Below are positions 32,951-43,719 of a stretch of DNA of 64,000 nt, in pieces. The stretch covers positions 6,386,001 through 6,450,000 of the forward strand of contig JAUKUA010000001.1 in the NCBI GenBank assembly GCA_030549175.1. The letters run 5' to 3'. Within the stretch, counting starts at the first letter, position 1. Each line of letters opens with the position of its first letter. Both the position numbers and the translations under genes were made by a program. Below the pieces are notes generated by a model that worked only from the letters and a program-made list of their open reading frames with translations, searched no databases and had not been told where the DNA came from. This DNA is from Lasiosphaeris hirsuta (lineage: Eukaryota > Ascomycota > Sordariomycetes > Sordariales > Lasiosphaeriaceae).

Positions 32951-33930
32951 TCAGCCACTGGTAGGATTCTGCTGCATGATCGTCGTAACGTTATTTTCTG
33001 CGTCTAAAGTCCGCCTAGACGAGTCGGCACTCACTGTCGACACAAAGTTCAAGGGACTCCCCGATCCACACCCCATCAAGTCGATATACAAACCAAGCCA
33101 CTCATAACACAAAAATACCCTTCCCCTGATCCCTCCAAGTACATGCAGGTTACTTGTTCTTCTTGGAACCTCCATTCCCCCCTTCCTCCCCTTGTGCGCC
33201 TCGGCCTTAGCATCGGCGGCATCCTGTGCATCCTGGGCGTCCTGCTTGTCGAGCAGATCCATGCGGTCGCCGTCCTCGGCCTCCTTGCGCTCGGCATACC
33301 ACTGGCCGGCCTGGAGGACGAGGACGCCGACGAGGACGAGGGCCAGGATGGTGTTGCTGGCGCTGAGGACCTTGAGCGAGTCCTCACGGCCGAGGACGAG
33401 CTCACCCGTCAGGGGCCCGTCGTGGGGCACGGCGTGGGCCGGGTCCTCCCAGACGCCGGCGCTGACAGCGCGCATGCCCTTGACGATGTTGGCAATGTAG
33501 ACGCCGGCGCCGATGACGTAGAGCACGAGCGAGGCGCCGTCGAAGAGCACGTTGGCCTCGGACGGCCGGAACAGCTTGATGAAGAAGCCGAGGAAGCCGA
33601 GGAAGACGGTGATGTTGAGCAACCGCGCGATGAGCGGCGGCGCCTGGTGCATGAAGCGCAGGTGCGTCTCGAGCTGGTCGTAGTACGACAGCGGCACTGG
33701 GTCCGACGTCCACAGCAGCGGGTAGTCGTAGGGGAAGGAGGCGAAGAGGATGCCGAGGAAGAAGCAGACCGCTGCGAGGGGGTGTTAGTCAAGGGGAGGG
33801 GTTGAGGGGAAGGGCAGGAGGGGGAGAAAGAGAACGCACGCCCGATGATCAGGAAGGTCGCGAAAGAGCTGCTGCCGCGGTAGTCTTTCGACCGCGTCGT
33901 CTTGGTCCAGTCTACCCAGGCGTCACCCAT
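32951..33930 (-). CDS. SHR3: ER membrane chaperone of amino-acid permeases (Shr3)
   Basis: Exon 1 is 33840-33930 and exon 2 begins at 33771. The 68-nt intron is GTGCGT...CGCAG with a GACTAAC branch point. The joined N-terminus reads FATFLIIG-PVCFFLGILF, then PYDYPLLW. Four hydrophobic segments follow the Shr3 pattern, including LLNITVFLGFLGFFIKL and LFDGASLVLYVIGAGVYI. Shr3 helps amino-acid permeases fold and leave the ER. As written the frame runs to 32951 (303 aa), but the last 70 or so residues look like translated 3' UTR. One extra base in the six-G run (33177-33182) would instead end the protein at 33150 with the di-lysine tail KKNK, which fits an ER resident. The true end is probably 33150. 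Confidence 0.85.
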
Positions 33931-34332
33931 GTTGGGCGGTTGGCGCGATGGTGATTGTGAAAGTGTCGCAGATAACTTCGAGTCGTTCGTTGTCGCAAAA
34001 GAAGCGCGGCGGTGTAGTGACAGTCGGGGTATTGGTATGGGGTATATGTCGCCTAAGGAAGGACAAGGAAAGAACAATGAAATATGAATTCTAGCCTTGG
34101 CAGAAGCCTTGCGACGGAGTTGTCTGAGGTCGCGGTTTTTTCGGTGGCCAAGCTGCGAAAATCGCGGGGCCAGGGATCAGAATTCTACCGTGAGTGTCTG
34201 TGTCGCTGTCTAAGCTGCCGTTTTTGGCTAGTGTGGACCCGCCATTTTCAACAAGCTTGAGCACCCTGTACCCCTCGAACGGCCTCCCCACGCATCCCAC
34301 TTCACGGATCCCAGCTTCAACAACGCTTCGCC
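33931..34332. promoter_or_regulatory. Divergent promoter region of SHR3 and the 34333 gene
   Basis: It is 402 bp between divergent start codons. No clear TATA box or recognised motif is seen. Confidence 0.45.
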
Positions 34333-35293
34333 ATGGCATCAATTACATCGAGGCCGCCGCCGGGGGTATCTCCATCAGCTGCATCTACGTCGGTATCGGC
34401 TTTATCAGCGTCTACTATACCTACTTCGGTAGAATCGACGCAAGATAACGACCCCCCAACCATGCGATTCACCACTGCGAAAGACCTCTTCGACGTCATT
34501 AATTCCACCACTGGGGATTTCCTTACCGTCACAAGTATGGTATTACCCTCTTGTTGTCATATAATATACTAATTATTCAGGTGTATCTCCCATTGATTTC
34601 ACCAAAATCGAGCGTGCCCGAGAGAAGCAAGGCCGCAGGTTCCGCTTTCGCGATTACGACAGCAATTCCCAGATCCTTATTATCACAATCCCAACCGACC
34701 TTCATGAGAAACTCCACAAACTGCTATATGACGAGTTTGTCGGGCAAGTTCGCGATATGGGTTTAAAGAAGAGTTGGAACAATATTGGCAATGCTACACG
34801 TTCAACACAAGGCCATTCTGGACGAAGTAGTAAAGAGGGTGATTCGACTGGTGGCCCAAAGCCTCAACGAGCTACGAAAGGTGCCTGGCCAACCCTTGTT
34901 ATCGAGGCAGGATTCTCTCAGTCGTTAGGGAAATTACATATAGTTATGCAGCGGTGGTTTTCTATGTCGAACCACGAGGTCAAGATTGTTCTTCTTACCA
35001 AGTTCAACGGTGCCATAATCCTTTTAGAGAAGTGGGAGGAAGAGATACAAGTTCGCCCTGGAGCTACCACAACACGACACTCTCTTCAACACCCAGCATC
35101 CGTACTCCGACAAAGCATCACCATTACCCGAAACTCTACTACTAACCCGACATCGTACAATGTCACTAGCGGCGCATTAGTACTGTCGTTCCAGATTCTC
35201 TTCCTTAGAGATCCAGGCCCTGGGGAGGGAGACTTCATTTTCAGCGTTCGAGAACTGGAGGAGTACGCCGAAGAGGTCTGGGCTCAAGTTTAG
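34333..35293 (+). CDS. Fungal protein of unknown function, possible PD-(D/E)XK-like fold, 304 aa
   Basis: Two exons, 34333-34534 and 34581-35293. The intron is only 46 nt (GTATGG...TTCAG, branch ACTAAT), and the join gives VTSVSPIDFTKI. The N-terminus is Ser/Thr-rich. The core (about residues 165-235) reads WPTLVIEAGFSQSL, then MQRWFSMSNHEVKIVLLTKF, then ILLEKWEE. The layout of a strand ending in Glu, a helix with Trp, then a strand with VKIVLL and Lys recalls restriction-endonuclease-fold proteins expanded in fungi. That fold is my inference. Base composition is lower in GC than in SHR3 next door, which hints at a younger or lineage-specific gene. It has no signal peptide. Confidence 0.65.
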
Positions 35294-35702
35294 ATTAGCA
35301 AAAGTGTATATTAGCAGCCAATCAAATTCGGCATAGCCGACCAGTCAAAAACGGCAGCCCCGACAGCGACACAGGAATTCCAGGTTGACACCTCCATCCA
35401 CAACGACAACGGAGGTGGCCAAATAGGACACCGCCCCCCTGCCTAGGGTCTACCTAACGGGCCCCACTATAACTCGGATTGCGACAGCGCATGAGCACAC
35501 CCCCCGAGCCCCCACGCTCGGTGACCAAATAAGCCCATGACAGCTAGGTTCGTGCCTGTTTTAGGGAGGTGCTCAGCAAAAGGCGGGCGCCTCATCGACA
35601 ACGAAACGGAATCGGTAGTATTTTACATTGTCCTTTGACATTTGTACATGATTATATTTAACCAGTAATCGGATTGGTGGATATCTGACTCGTCTACGCA
35701 CC
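35294..35702. other. Convergent 3' region, no gene seen
   Basis: It lies between the convergent stops of the 34333 gene and the aldo/keto reductase. No repeats or RNA genes are seen. Confidence 0.6.
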
Positions 35703-36814
35703 TTACTTGTCCAGCGCTGCCATGCCATGCTCGTGGTACCTGTCGCCCAAGGGGGCAAACTCCTTGATGATAGCGTCAATCTCAGCCATATCGTCCCCAG
35801 TCAGCTCGATCTCAACCGCATTCTCGCGCACCCGCTCGACTGATGACGCGCCCGGAATCGGCACGATCTTGGGCATCCCGGGCCGTCGGGAGAGCGCGAG
35901 GACCCAGTTGATGGCGACCTGGCCGGGCGTGCACCCCTTCCTCTCGGCTAGCTTCTCCACCTCGCGAACCAGGCGCAGGTTGGTCCCGAACACGGCGGGC
36001 TGGAACCTCGGGAGGATCTTGCGGAAGTCGCCCTCGGGGATGTCGTCGAACGACTTGATTTGCCCCGTCAACATGCCTCGCCCAAGGGGGGCTTATCCAG
36101 GCAAGGCAGTTAGCACCTGAATGAACGGGTCACTGCGGAAAGGGTAAGAACTAACAATACGCAATAATGGGGATGTCCAGCTCAGCGCAAACCTGCGCAA
36201 CGCCGTTCTCCAGCGGCTCCGTATTCCACAGCGACAGCTCGACCTCGACCGCAGCGATCCTGGCCACCTTGGCCGCCCGCCGGATCGTCTCGGCGCTCAC
36301 CTCGCTCAGCGCGATGCCCCCAATGTCGCCAGCCTCGACACGCTCCTGCAATGCCGCGACCGTGACCTCAATGTCAACGCTCGCATCCTTGCGGGCCGGT
36401 TCGAACTGGTCGATGCGGCCCTTGCCCCCGATCAGCCGGACCGAGTTCCCAACACTGCCCCGGACGCCGGCGGGCGACGCGTCGGGGTGGAAGTTTTCGC
36501 CCACGCAGCCCTTGACGTTGAGCAACACCCTGTCGATATCCTCGGGGTGCTCGGCGTAGTACCGGTTGAGCACCGTCAGGGTGTTGTGGTCCGGCGGCCC
36601 GTAGAACTCGCCGCCGTTAAAGTAGCTGCAGCCGACCTCGAGCGCCGCCTGGATGACAGGGAAGATAGCGTCGTCGGACAGCTTGGACGGGCGCCAGGTG
36701 AGGCCTGTTTGGCGTGTTAGCGGCTCCCACAGTGAGCGTCAAGGGGATGGTGAGCTTGCCCATCAGGCCGAAGCCAATGTTGCCGACTTGTTTGCCTTGG
36801 ATTGTGAGAACCAT
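35703..36814 (-). CDS. Aldo/keto reductase, pyridoxal reductase-like, 330 aa
   Basis: Three exons: 36760-36814, 36156-36704 and 35703-36091. The first intron (36705-36759) has a GC donor (G|GCAAGC) and a CTAAC...CAG acceptor; using it restores GFGLMG-LTWRP. The second (36092-36155) starts GTTAGT and ends ATAAG, restoring IIAY-SPLGRGML. Family marks include the N-terminal GFGLMGLTWRP, FNGGEFYGPP, the catalytic-strand Lys in LLNVKG, and the NADPH-binding C-terminal block VPIPGASSVERVRENA. Length matches yeast pyridoxal reductase Plr1 (about 333 aa), which reduces pyridoxal to pyridoxine with NADPH. Substrate is inferred from this resemblance. An in-frame ATG at 36829 (MSPETMVLT) is an alternative start. 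Confidence 0.88.
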
Positions 36815-37313
36815 GGTTTCAGGGCTCATCACTTTGATGCCTTTTCAGTGGTAAATAGACTCGATGGGTGTTGGTATAGCTGACCAACACTGGTATATAT
36901 GCCGCTATTGTTTGGTGACGATGAGGGCTCGGATTCACAAAGGATCCCGAGTCGGTGATAGGCCCGGAGATAGGTCGAGCTCGAGCGCGAGGGGCGGGGA
37001 AAAGACGGTATAGCGACTTGCGGGGTTGCGGCTTGTGTTGCAAGTTTGGAATACCAGAAGTAAGTAAGTTTGTAATAGGTAGACTAGGAACAATATCATG
37101 CAGGAAGGCGTATTCAACGGTCCCGCATGAGGCAGCGGGGATTTACTTTGTGGCTCCGCCTAAACAATGGCAACCAAGGCAGAGAAGGTTATCGTCAGCA
37201 TGTCCTCGGTTTTCCTTGCCGGACGGAAGACTTTTATTAGATTTCAGAATTATGTAAATTGGCGGCTACCCAAATATCGTTACACTTTGAAGATCAGGGT
37301 GGGGTGCTGCACC
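36815..37313. other. Intergenic region, no gene seen
   Basis: It separates the reductase start from the stop of the ankyrin gene, both on the - strand, and so contains the reductase promoter. A TATA-like TATATA lies at 36893-36898, about 80 bp upstream of the reductase start in the - sense. Confidence 0.5.
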
Positions 37314-40300
37314 TCAGTGTACGTGCAACTTCTTCTGCCACCAGGTCAGCTTCCTCCTTCGCTCGGGATAATCCACAGCCGGGTCCGTCTTGACAAAAAG
37401 ACGAGCCCACGACGCCGCCGTCCAGCCCTCGTTGTCCTTGGCATTGACATCGGCTCCTCGCACCACCAGGAGATCCATGACCGACTCCTGGCCGCTTATA
37501 GCAGCGATATGCAGCGGTCTCCTTCCATCCTCGTCCTCGGCCTCGATATTAGCCCCATGGTTGTCGATAAGAAGCTGGGCAAGAGCCTCGCGCCCGCTCT
37601 CGGCAGCAACATGCAGGGGCGTGAAACCGTCCTCCGCCGCCCCTTCGATGTTCGCTCCACAGCCGACCAGTATCGTGACGATGTCTTCGTGACCTTTGTA
37701 CGCAGCGAAGTGCAGCGGTGTCCATCCGTCCACGTCTCTGGCGGCAATGTCGACTCCGCTATCGATCATAGGTTTAACAACACCGCCGTACCCGTTCTTT
37801 GCAGCCAGGTGCAGTGGTGTTTGCGCGTCCTCGTCTTCGGCGTCGGCCTTTGCTCCAGCGTCCATCAGAAATTCGGCAACAGCCTCATACCCGTCCTGGG
37901 CGGCATAGTGCAACGGCACCCGGCCAGTATCATCTCTCGCCTCGACATCGGCCCCACAGCTTATGAGGAGTCTGGTAACAGCTCTGGATCCCCTCTGTGC
38001 GGCGAAATGCAGCGGTGTCGACCCATTCTTATTTCTCGCATTGATCTCCGCACCACGGCTTAGAAGAAAACTGGCAATGCGCTCGGATCCCCTCTGCGCG
38101 GCAAAGTGCAGTGGTGTTGCCTCGTTCCTGTTTCGGACGCTAACATCGGCCCCGGCATCGAAGAGGACCTTGACGACAGTCTTGTGTCCGTACCAAGCGG
38201 CCAGGTGCAATGGTGCTAGACCATGTGTCCACCGGGCGTCAACCTTGGCCCCGTGCTTGAATAGAACCTTGACAAGAGGTGCGTGGCCGTGTAGCACAGC
38301 ATCTCTCAACATCCAATTTTTGGCCTTGCCGGCGTTTTGCTGCAGAAGGAAATCGACAACAGCTTCGTGATCGCTTTTGAAAGCCAGCCTCAGAGGCGTT
38401 GCACCCTGCCTATCCTTTACCCTGATATCGACTCCTTTCTCAACCAGGAATTCAACAACGGCGCGTTTCCTGCCCTGTGCCGCCCTTGATATCACCGCCA
38501 TGTGCAGCGGGGTTCTACTAAGATGGTTCCGCAGCCTGCTGTTTGAGACGTTCCAGAGATCGGCGACAATATCCTTACAGCCACGGAATGCAGCCCAGAG
38601 AAGCGCAGTGTTGCCGAATCCGTCCATAGCGTCTGAGTCCGCTCCGGCCTCGATGAGTAGCTGCACTACGGGGCGGCACTCAAACATGGCCGCGCAGTGT
38701 ATCGGGGCTAACCCGTCTATGGCCCTAGCATTGACGTCCGCGCCCGCTCGTAAAAGAGCGTAGATTATTTTAGTGTCGGGATTTCGGCAGGCGTAGTGCA
38801 ACGGTGTCTGCTCGCGTATGTCCCGGGCATTGACATTGGGTCGGTGTATGTTGCTGAGCAGTTCATTCACCATGTCGCCGGATTGCCTTGCAGCTGCATA
38901 GTGTAGGGGTGTCCAGTCGAAGATATCTTTCCGACTCGTCCTCACAAAACCTTTCATTATCGCTTTAGATATGGTTCCCAGCAATGGGTCCTGTTCTCGA
39001 TGCCCCCGAGGCCCTTGAGCCGCCATGCTCTGTCTGATTGTGTTGAACCATGCTTTTCCAGCGTCTTTTTGATCGCTGCTTTTAGACCCGAGGTTTCTAA
39101 CTGTGTTAGCTTGGTGCCCGATGTTTTTGCGACTTTCCTCTGTGACCCAGTCGTCGTCGTCATCGTCGTCGTCGTCACCCACTTCATCATTTGTTTCGCC
39201 TTCTGTCTCATCGTCTGGCTCGTCATCTTTTTGGTCGTCTGTCCCTTTATCTGTTTCGCCGGTCTCGTTGTGTTCCTCATTGTTCTCGCCCACATAGCCT
39301 TCCTTCTCGATGTCTCCAAGCATGATATGTCGGTTCTCTATCCCTCCACTCTCCGTGTATGCGTCTCCCTCGCCTCCCTCGTCGTATCTATCTGGGCTCC
39401 TTCCGTAGTTGCTGGCTTCATCTGAAGCCGAACCTCTGCCCCAATGACGAGCAGCATACCAGTACAGCTCCCGCATAGGGTCTACCTTGGATGGTCTGTG
39501 AATAACCAGTATATGCAAGTAGCTCAGCTTGAGAGACTTATCGCCCAAACGAAAGCGCGCCATTGATGAAACACCGCAGTCCCACCAGCGCGCCTGATGG
39601 TTGTAGAGCCCCATTAGCTGCTCCAGGACATCAGGAAGACAATATCTGTGCAGTCTTTTAACAAGCTTCGAATAAACCTTTTGTGTCTCATCAACATCTT
39701 CGGTGGGATATTGCTGAGCTTCCATCACCTTGAGGGTAATGTCCATAGCCCTCAGCAATTCCATCATCAGAGCAGATGCCTTGATTCGTACCCCATCTGT
39801 TGGTGGGAACGTTCGTGCGGTTTTGAGGAGCCAGGTGTAGCCATCGGCTGCCTGCTTGAAGTGTCCTAGTTGCTCGTGGGGTCTCGCGTGTTCTTGTGTC
39901 CATTGGACGACCGCGTCGGCCCGTGGTAGCTTGTTCCGAATACTGAGCGGCGGGATGATGGATAGATATACCTCTTCCAAACTCCCAAGCCCAGTAGCCT
40001 GGATATCTTGGGCCAACTTGAAGAGCTGGGCGTTGTGGAGCGTAATATTCTGCCAGGATGAGTCTTCATCAGCGTCGTCATCCCTTTGAGCACGCCGTAC
40101 GTTGGCCTTTTCCTTGACCTCAACCCCCACCGTCTCTGCCATAGCAAACATGAAGGCGGAGAACATGTGCTGGGCGTATAGCTTCTTCAAGGGGATATTG
40201 GTTTCAACACCTAAACAGGTCCCCTTGCGGGGGTACGCCGGGGTTGTTGCAGTGTACTGGCGAAAACTATCCACTGTTTTGCCAGATACAAACCCCACAA

Positions 40301-42720
40301 CTCGGTGAACCTCTGCCTCTGATTTTGGCCCTTCTTCGGCATCAAGGTCGTTGATCGCCACAACACCGATAGCACCATCGGGCATCCACCATCGGAGGTC
40401 TCGATACAGAGCTGCCGTATAGGACCCCAAAAGCCTCAAACTTGTCCTTGCTACTGTCCCTTTGGCTCGAAGCCACCCATCGTCGTTTTTCTTGGCCACT
40501 GGGGTGTGGTTCTCCTGCTTGTCGACAGAGTACAGCCAAAGAGATAGCGCCGCCTCAATCTCATCAGAGAAGGCTTTCCACCTTCCATCTTGTCGCTCAA
40601 CACGAAATACTATCGACTCGCGGTCAGATGACCCAGCAGATCCATAAGCCGTAACTGACCAGGTGAACTTATCGCCGTCTCTCGCATATTCGAATACCGG
40701 GAGGGTGCACATGGTTGCTTCGATCGCACAGGCTACAGAAATAGCCTCTGCCGAAGCAGGCCCCCGCCAGTCGGCGAGTTCACCTAGTTCTCTCCTGAAC
40801 CTCATCAGATCGTGGGCCTTCCCGAGCATCTCCACGTGCGGATCTACCGGCGTAAACGGTCTACTATGGTCGTAGAAACATAGCCCACCGCACCTCTCCG
40901 GATCGTCGACAGTTGCTATTCTCCAGTCCCAGTCGTCATCCGCCCAAGCTCTCTTGTGTTTGTCCCAAGTCTCAAGGTCCTCAAGAGCGTCGAACCAGGG
41001 AGCCTTTGTATGATTTCCTCTCAGCGTCATGGCTAACCAATCGAGCTCATGTCCCGAAACAAGTGGTACGGCCTTGGGCTTTTCAGCAAGATTACGGCGA
41101 ACCCAAGTCCTGAGAAGAGTCATTATGATAGTTGCGCCGAGCTGGGCGATCGACACCGACCAGTGCATTCCCCTTAACCCAATGAACTGTGTAAAAAAGC
41201 CCAACAAGCTTATTGCGGCTCCTATAGCGGCGACAAAATTCTCCATTCTCGCTTCAACAACCCTGACGTCCAACTTTAGGAGGTCGAGTCCCAGAATGTG
41301 TCTCAGGAAATCGGAGAGCGTTGACGCCATCGTTCGGCGCTCCTGTTTCCGAGCACTAGCCCGGTGAGAGACTGTAATTATAGGCTGAGGTTTGCAGGGA
41401 AAAACCGCAAAAGGCTCAAAGGCTTGATCGTTGACTGTTGCGGATCTCTGCAGCCAGACAACATGAGCCTCCATTCCATCGGCCGGACGATATCGCGTTT
41501 CGGATGTGCTACTCTCAACCACATGAGAGCAGACTATCATGCCGAGGACCAAGCAAAACATCCCAGCTACCGTACATGGGAAAGCATATGCAGCAGGAAG
41601 AGCCTCATCCTTGAGCAGCATGAGGTAGTAAGTGGCCAGTCCAGAGTAGACGATGACTGAGAGTTGAAGAATGACGCCGAACGCCGCGACAGCGTAAAGC
41701 TCACCTCTCCCCGGCTGGTTGTTGACATTAAGGCTTAGGTTTGGCGCATGCGCTTCCGTATTCCGGATGATCACAACAGAGGGGTTGCCACCGTCAGATC
41801 GTTCGACACCGGGGCTGATGGGAACTTCGTGTGTTCTAGCACTGGCTAAGGCCTTCTCTGGGTCCGAATTATGGATGACATCGCCGGAAATGCGCTGCCG
41901 AAGAGTAGGCCCTAATGAGGTGTGAGAGTAGTGTAATGTGGTGTGGTGTGTGGACGGACTGACGGTACTCTGCAATATGCTTCTTGGCGTCCTTCAAAGC
42001 TAACACCTCGATCTTTGAGCTTGATTCTGTGTCTTCCGGAGAGCCGTCAGCAGGAATACCCTCTGGCGCGAACAAGGTATGTGACGGAGCTGCATCCATA
42101 GTCAAAGTCGCCTCCCTAGGCAGTAACACGATAAACTCGCGAATGGGCCCTGTGCCCATGACCCTGACAATCTGTTGGCCGTTCCTGTACACCCCTTTCA
42201 GCAAGCTACGCTCGATTGGTATTCTTCAGAGGAAATGGCGGGATACTGACCACAGCTCACAGACCTCCTGGGATGTGGAGGACAACAGCTCGGATTCGGT
42301 GACAGCGAAGCTCTCTCTTGCTCTCCCGATTACAGCCTTGAGCCAGGAGGGCCCGCCAGCTCTGATGGCACTGACAATGATTGTTATTATACCAAGCGGT
42401 GCCATTGCTAAGATGATGTTGTCGGCCCATCCCTGGAACGTAGTCAGCGACTATTCTCAAGCCAAAGAGACAGAAAAAAATTGACCATACCGTCGACTGG
42501 CTCATGAACTGCATGGTGACACGTTCCCCGAAAAGAGCCAGCAAGCTGTGCAGGGCAGCGTGCAATTAGCATGCTGCTGGTCGTCTACCCATCCGTAATA
42601 CTGCACTCACGGGCCCAAATCCGACAGCAAATTGTTGGAAAAGTCATCTCCACCGTCGGCAGTCACACAAGTAACAAGGCAGGTTCCAAAAAGGAGACTT
42701 AGTCGTGTGGCTGCCGACAT
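37314..42720 (-). CDS. Large membrane protein with C-terminal ankyrin repeats, 1,721 aa
   Basis: Five exons: 42611-42720, 42491-42545, 42251-42432, 41964-42184 and 37314-41911. Introns are 52-66 nt and all joins keep frame, giving GP-LLALFGERVTMQFMSQST-GWADNIILAMAPLGII and VCEL-WNGQQIVRVMG. The protein starts with a signal-like segment (MSAATRLSLLFGTCLVTC). It then has several hydrophobic helices in the first 500 residues, a long globular middle, an acidic tract with nine consecutive Asp (about residue 1110), and about 15 ankyrin repeats (about 1190-1690; TPLHFAAQRGS-type). The GWADNIILAMAPLGIITIIVSAIR block recurs in a large Pezizomycotina-specific family of unknown function, from family memory. 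Ankyrin arrays bind proteins. A role in signalling or recognition is speculation. Confidence 0.85.
39148..39176 (-). repeat. GTC/GAC microsatellite coding for poly-Asp
   Basis: A run of GTC triplets with one ATC (GAC and GAT on the coding strand) encodes the nine-Asp stretch in the ankyrin protein. Confidence 0.8.
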
Positions 42721-43719
42721 ATTTCGGCGGCAAGTCCGCGGCGGGCAGACGCAGACTTGGACAGAACGGTAATCATCCCGGGGAGAGGGTTGAAGCTTGA
42801 AGGTTGAGTGCGTTAACCGCTCATTTTGTTTTGAAAGAACAAGTACTCCGTAGACCAGGCTCTCGAGAGTGATGATAGGCCGCCACTCCACGAATGCGGC
42901 CCATGCGTGTGCGTCGCTAGCTAAAACCCCATTTTCAGCTACACAAGCTGGGAGACGGCCTCTCTTCCGAATCCCCTGTCGTGCATCGATGTTTCGACTT
43001 TTAGTTTTCTCATGAGCTCAGTGCAGTTGTCTGCGGAAATGTGGAAATGTGGAAGTTGTATTTCTTATACTTAAATGCTCACAGCTACACTCCTGGCTCG
43101 GTCAGTCTGTCAGCGCACGATTTTAGAGCTCAATGATAGGGTAATGTGAAAACGCCAACTGCTGTAAGGTCTCCGATACTGTACAGACATGACGTTAAAT
43201 ATTTCCTGCCTCAGAACGCGACAAGTCGAGCTTACCAACATTGTATGTTCCCGTCGATATTACATCTAGACTAGACGCAGGTCGTGTCTGCTTGAGGGGA
43301 ATACTACTTTAGGAAGCTTGGTATGTACCTAAGTGGGCACCTCACTGGACCGTCGTGACTTGTTCACCCAGCCTGCTGATGGAGCCCGGGATCACCCAGT
43401 GTGTCCACTCCTGCCGAGCACTGACAGCGAACCCTTGCTCCCCAGAATATCCAACCATCCATGGAGCGCCCCCAATTGGACTGGCGAGAGAGCTTGGACC
43501 TTTGTCCCGTCCGCCTGTCGGCCCGCCCGTGGCTCCCGCCGTCGAAATCGATTTTCGAGTCGCGCGCGGGGGTGGGCTTTCGGGAGCATTTCCCCAATTC
43601 CCATCTTGTCGCCTTGCCGTGATTTATTTTGTTTGTCTTTGCCCACGTCGTACGGGCCGCGCACCTACGGCGAACATTTTTCTTCCTTTACCCCCCAAGT
43701 GTTAGATGCTGGTGCCGCC
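42721..43719. promoter_or_regulatory. 1-kb divergent promoter region of the ankyrin gene and PER1
   Basis: AT-richer in 43,000-43,330, then C-rich leader toward PER1. The open frame at 43333-43914 is a composition artefact that overlaps PER1 exon 1 in another register. No separate gene is seen. Confidence 0.5.

Noticed and set aside
33143..33805. 220-codon + strand open frame
   Set aside because: Antisense to SHR3 and its intron; the acidic Glu/Asp-rich product is a shadow of GC-rich codons.
34194..34448. 84-codon + strand open frame at the 34333 gene
   Set aside because: It overlaps exon 1 of that gene in another register and has no motif; the 34333 frame continues through a good intron.
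42185..42208. Earlier acceptor (CGTAG at 42206) for the third intron of the ankyrin gene
   Set aside because: It adds LLKGVYR. The later TACAG acceptor restores VCELWNGQQIVRVMG, which matches the family block.
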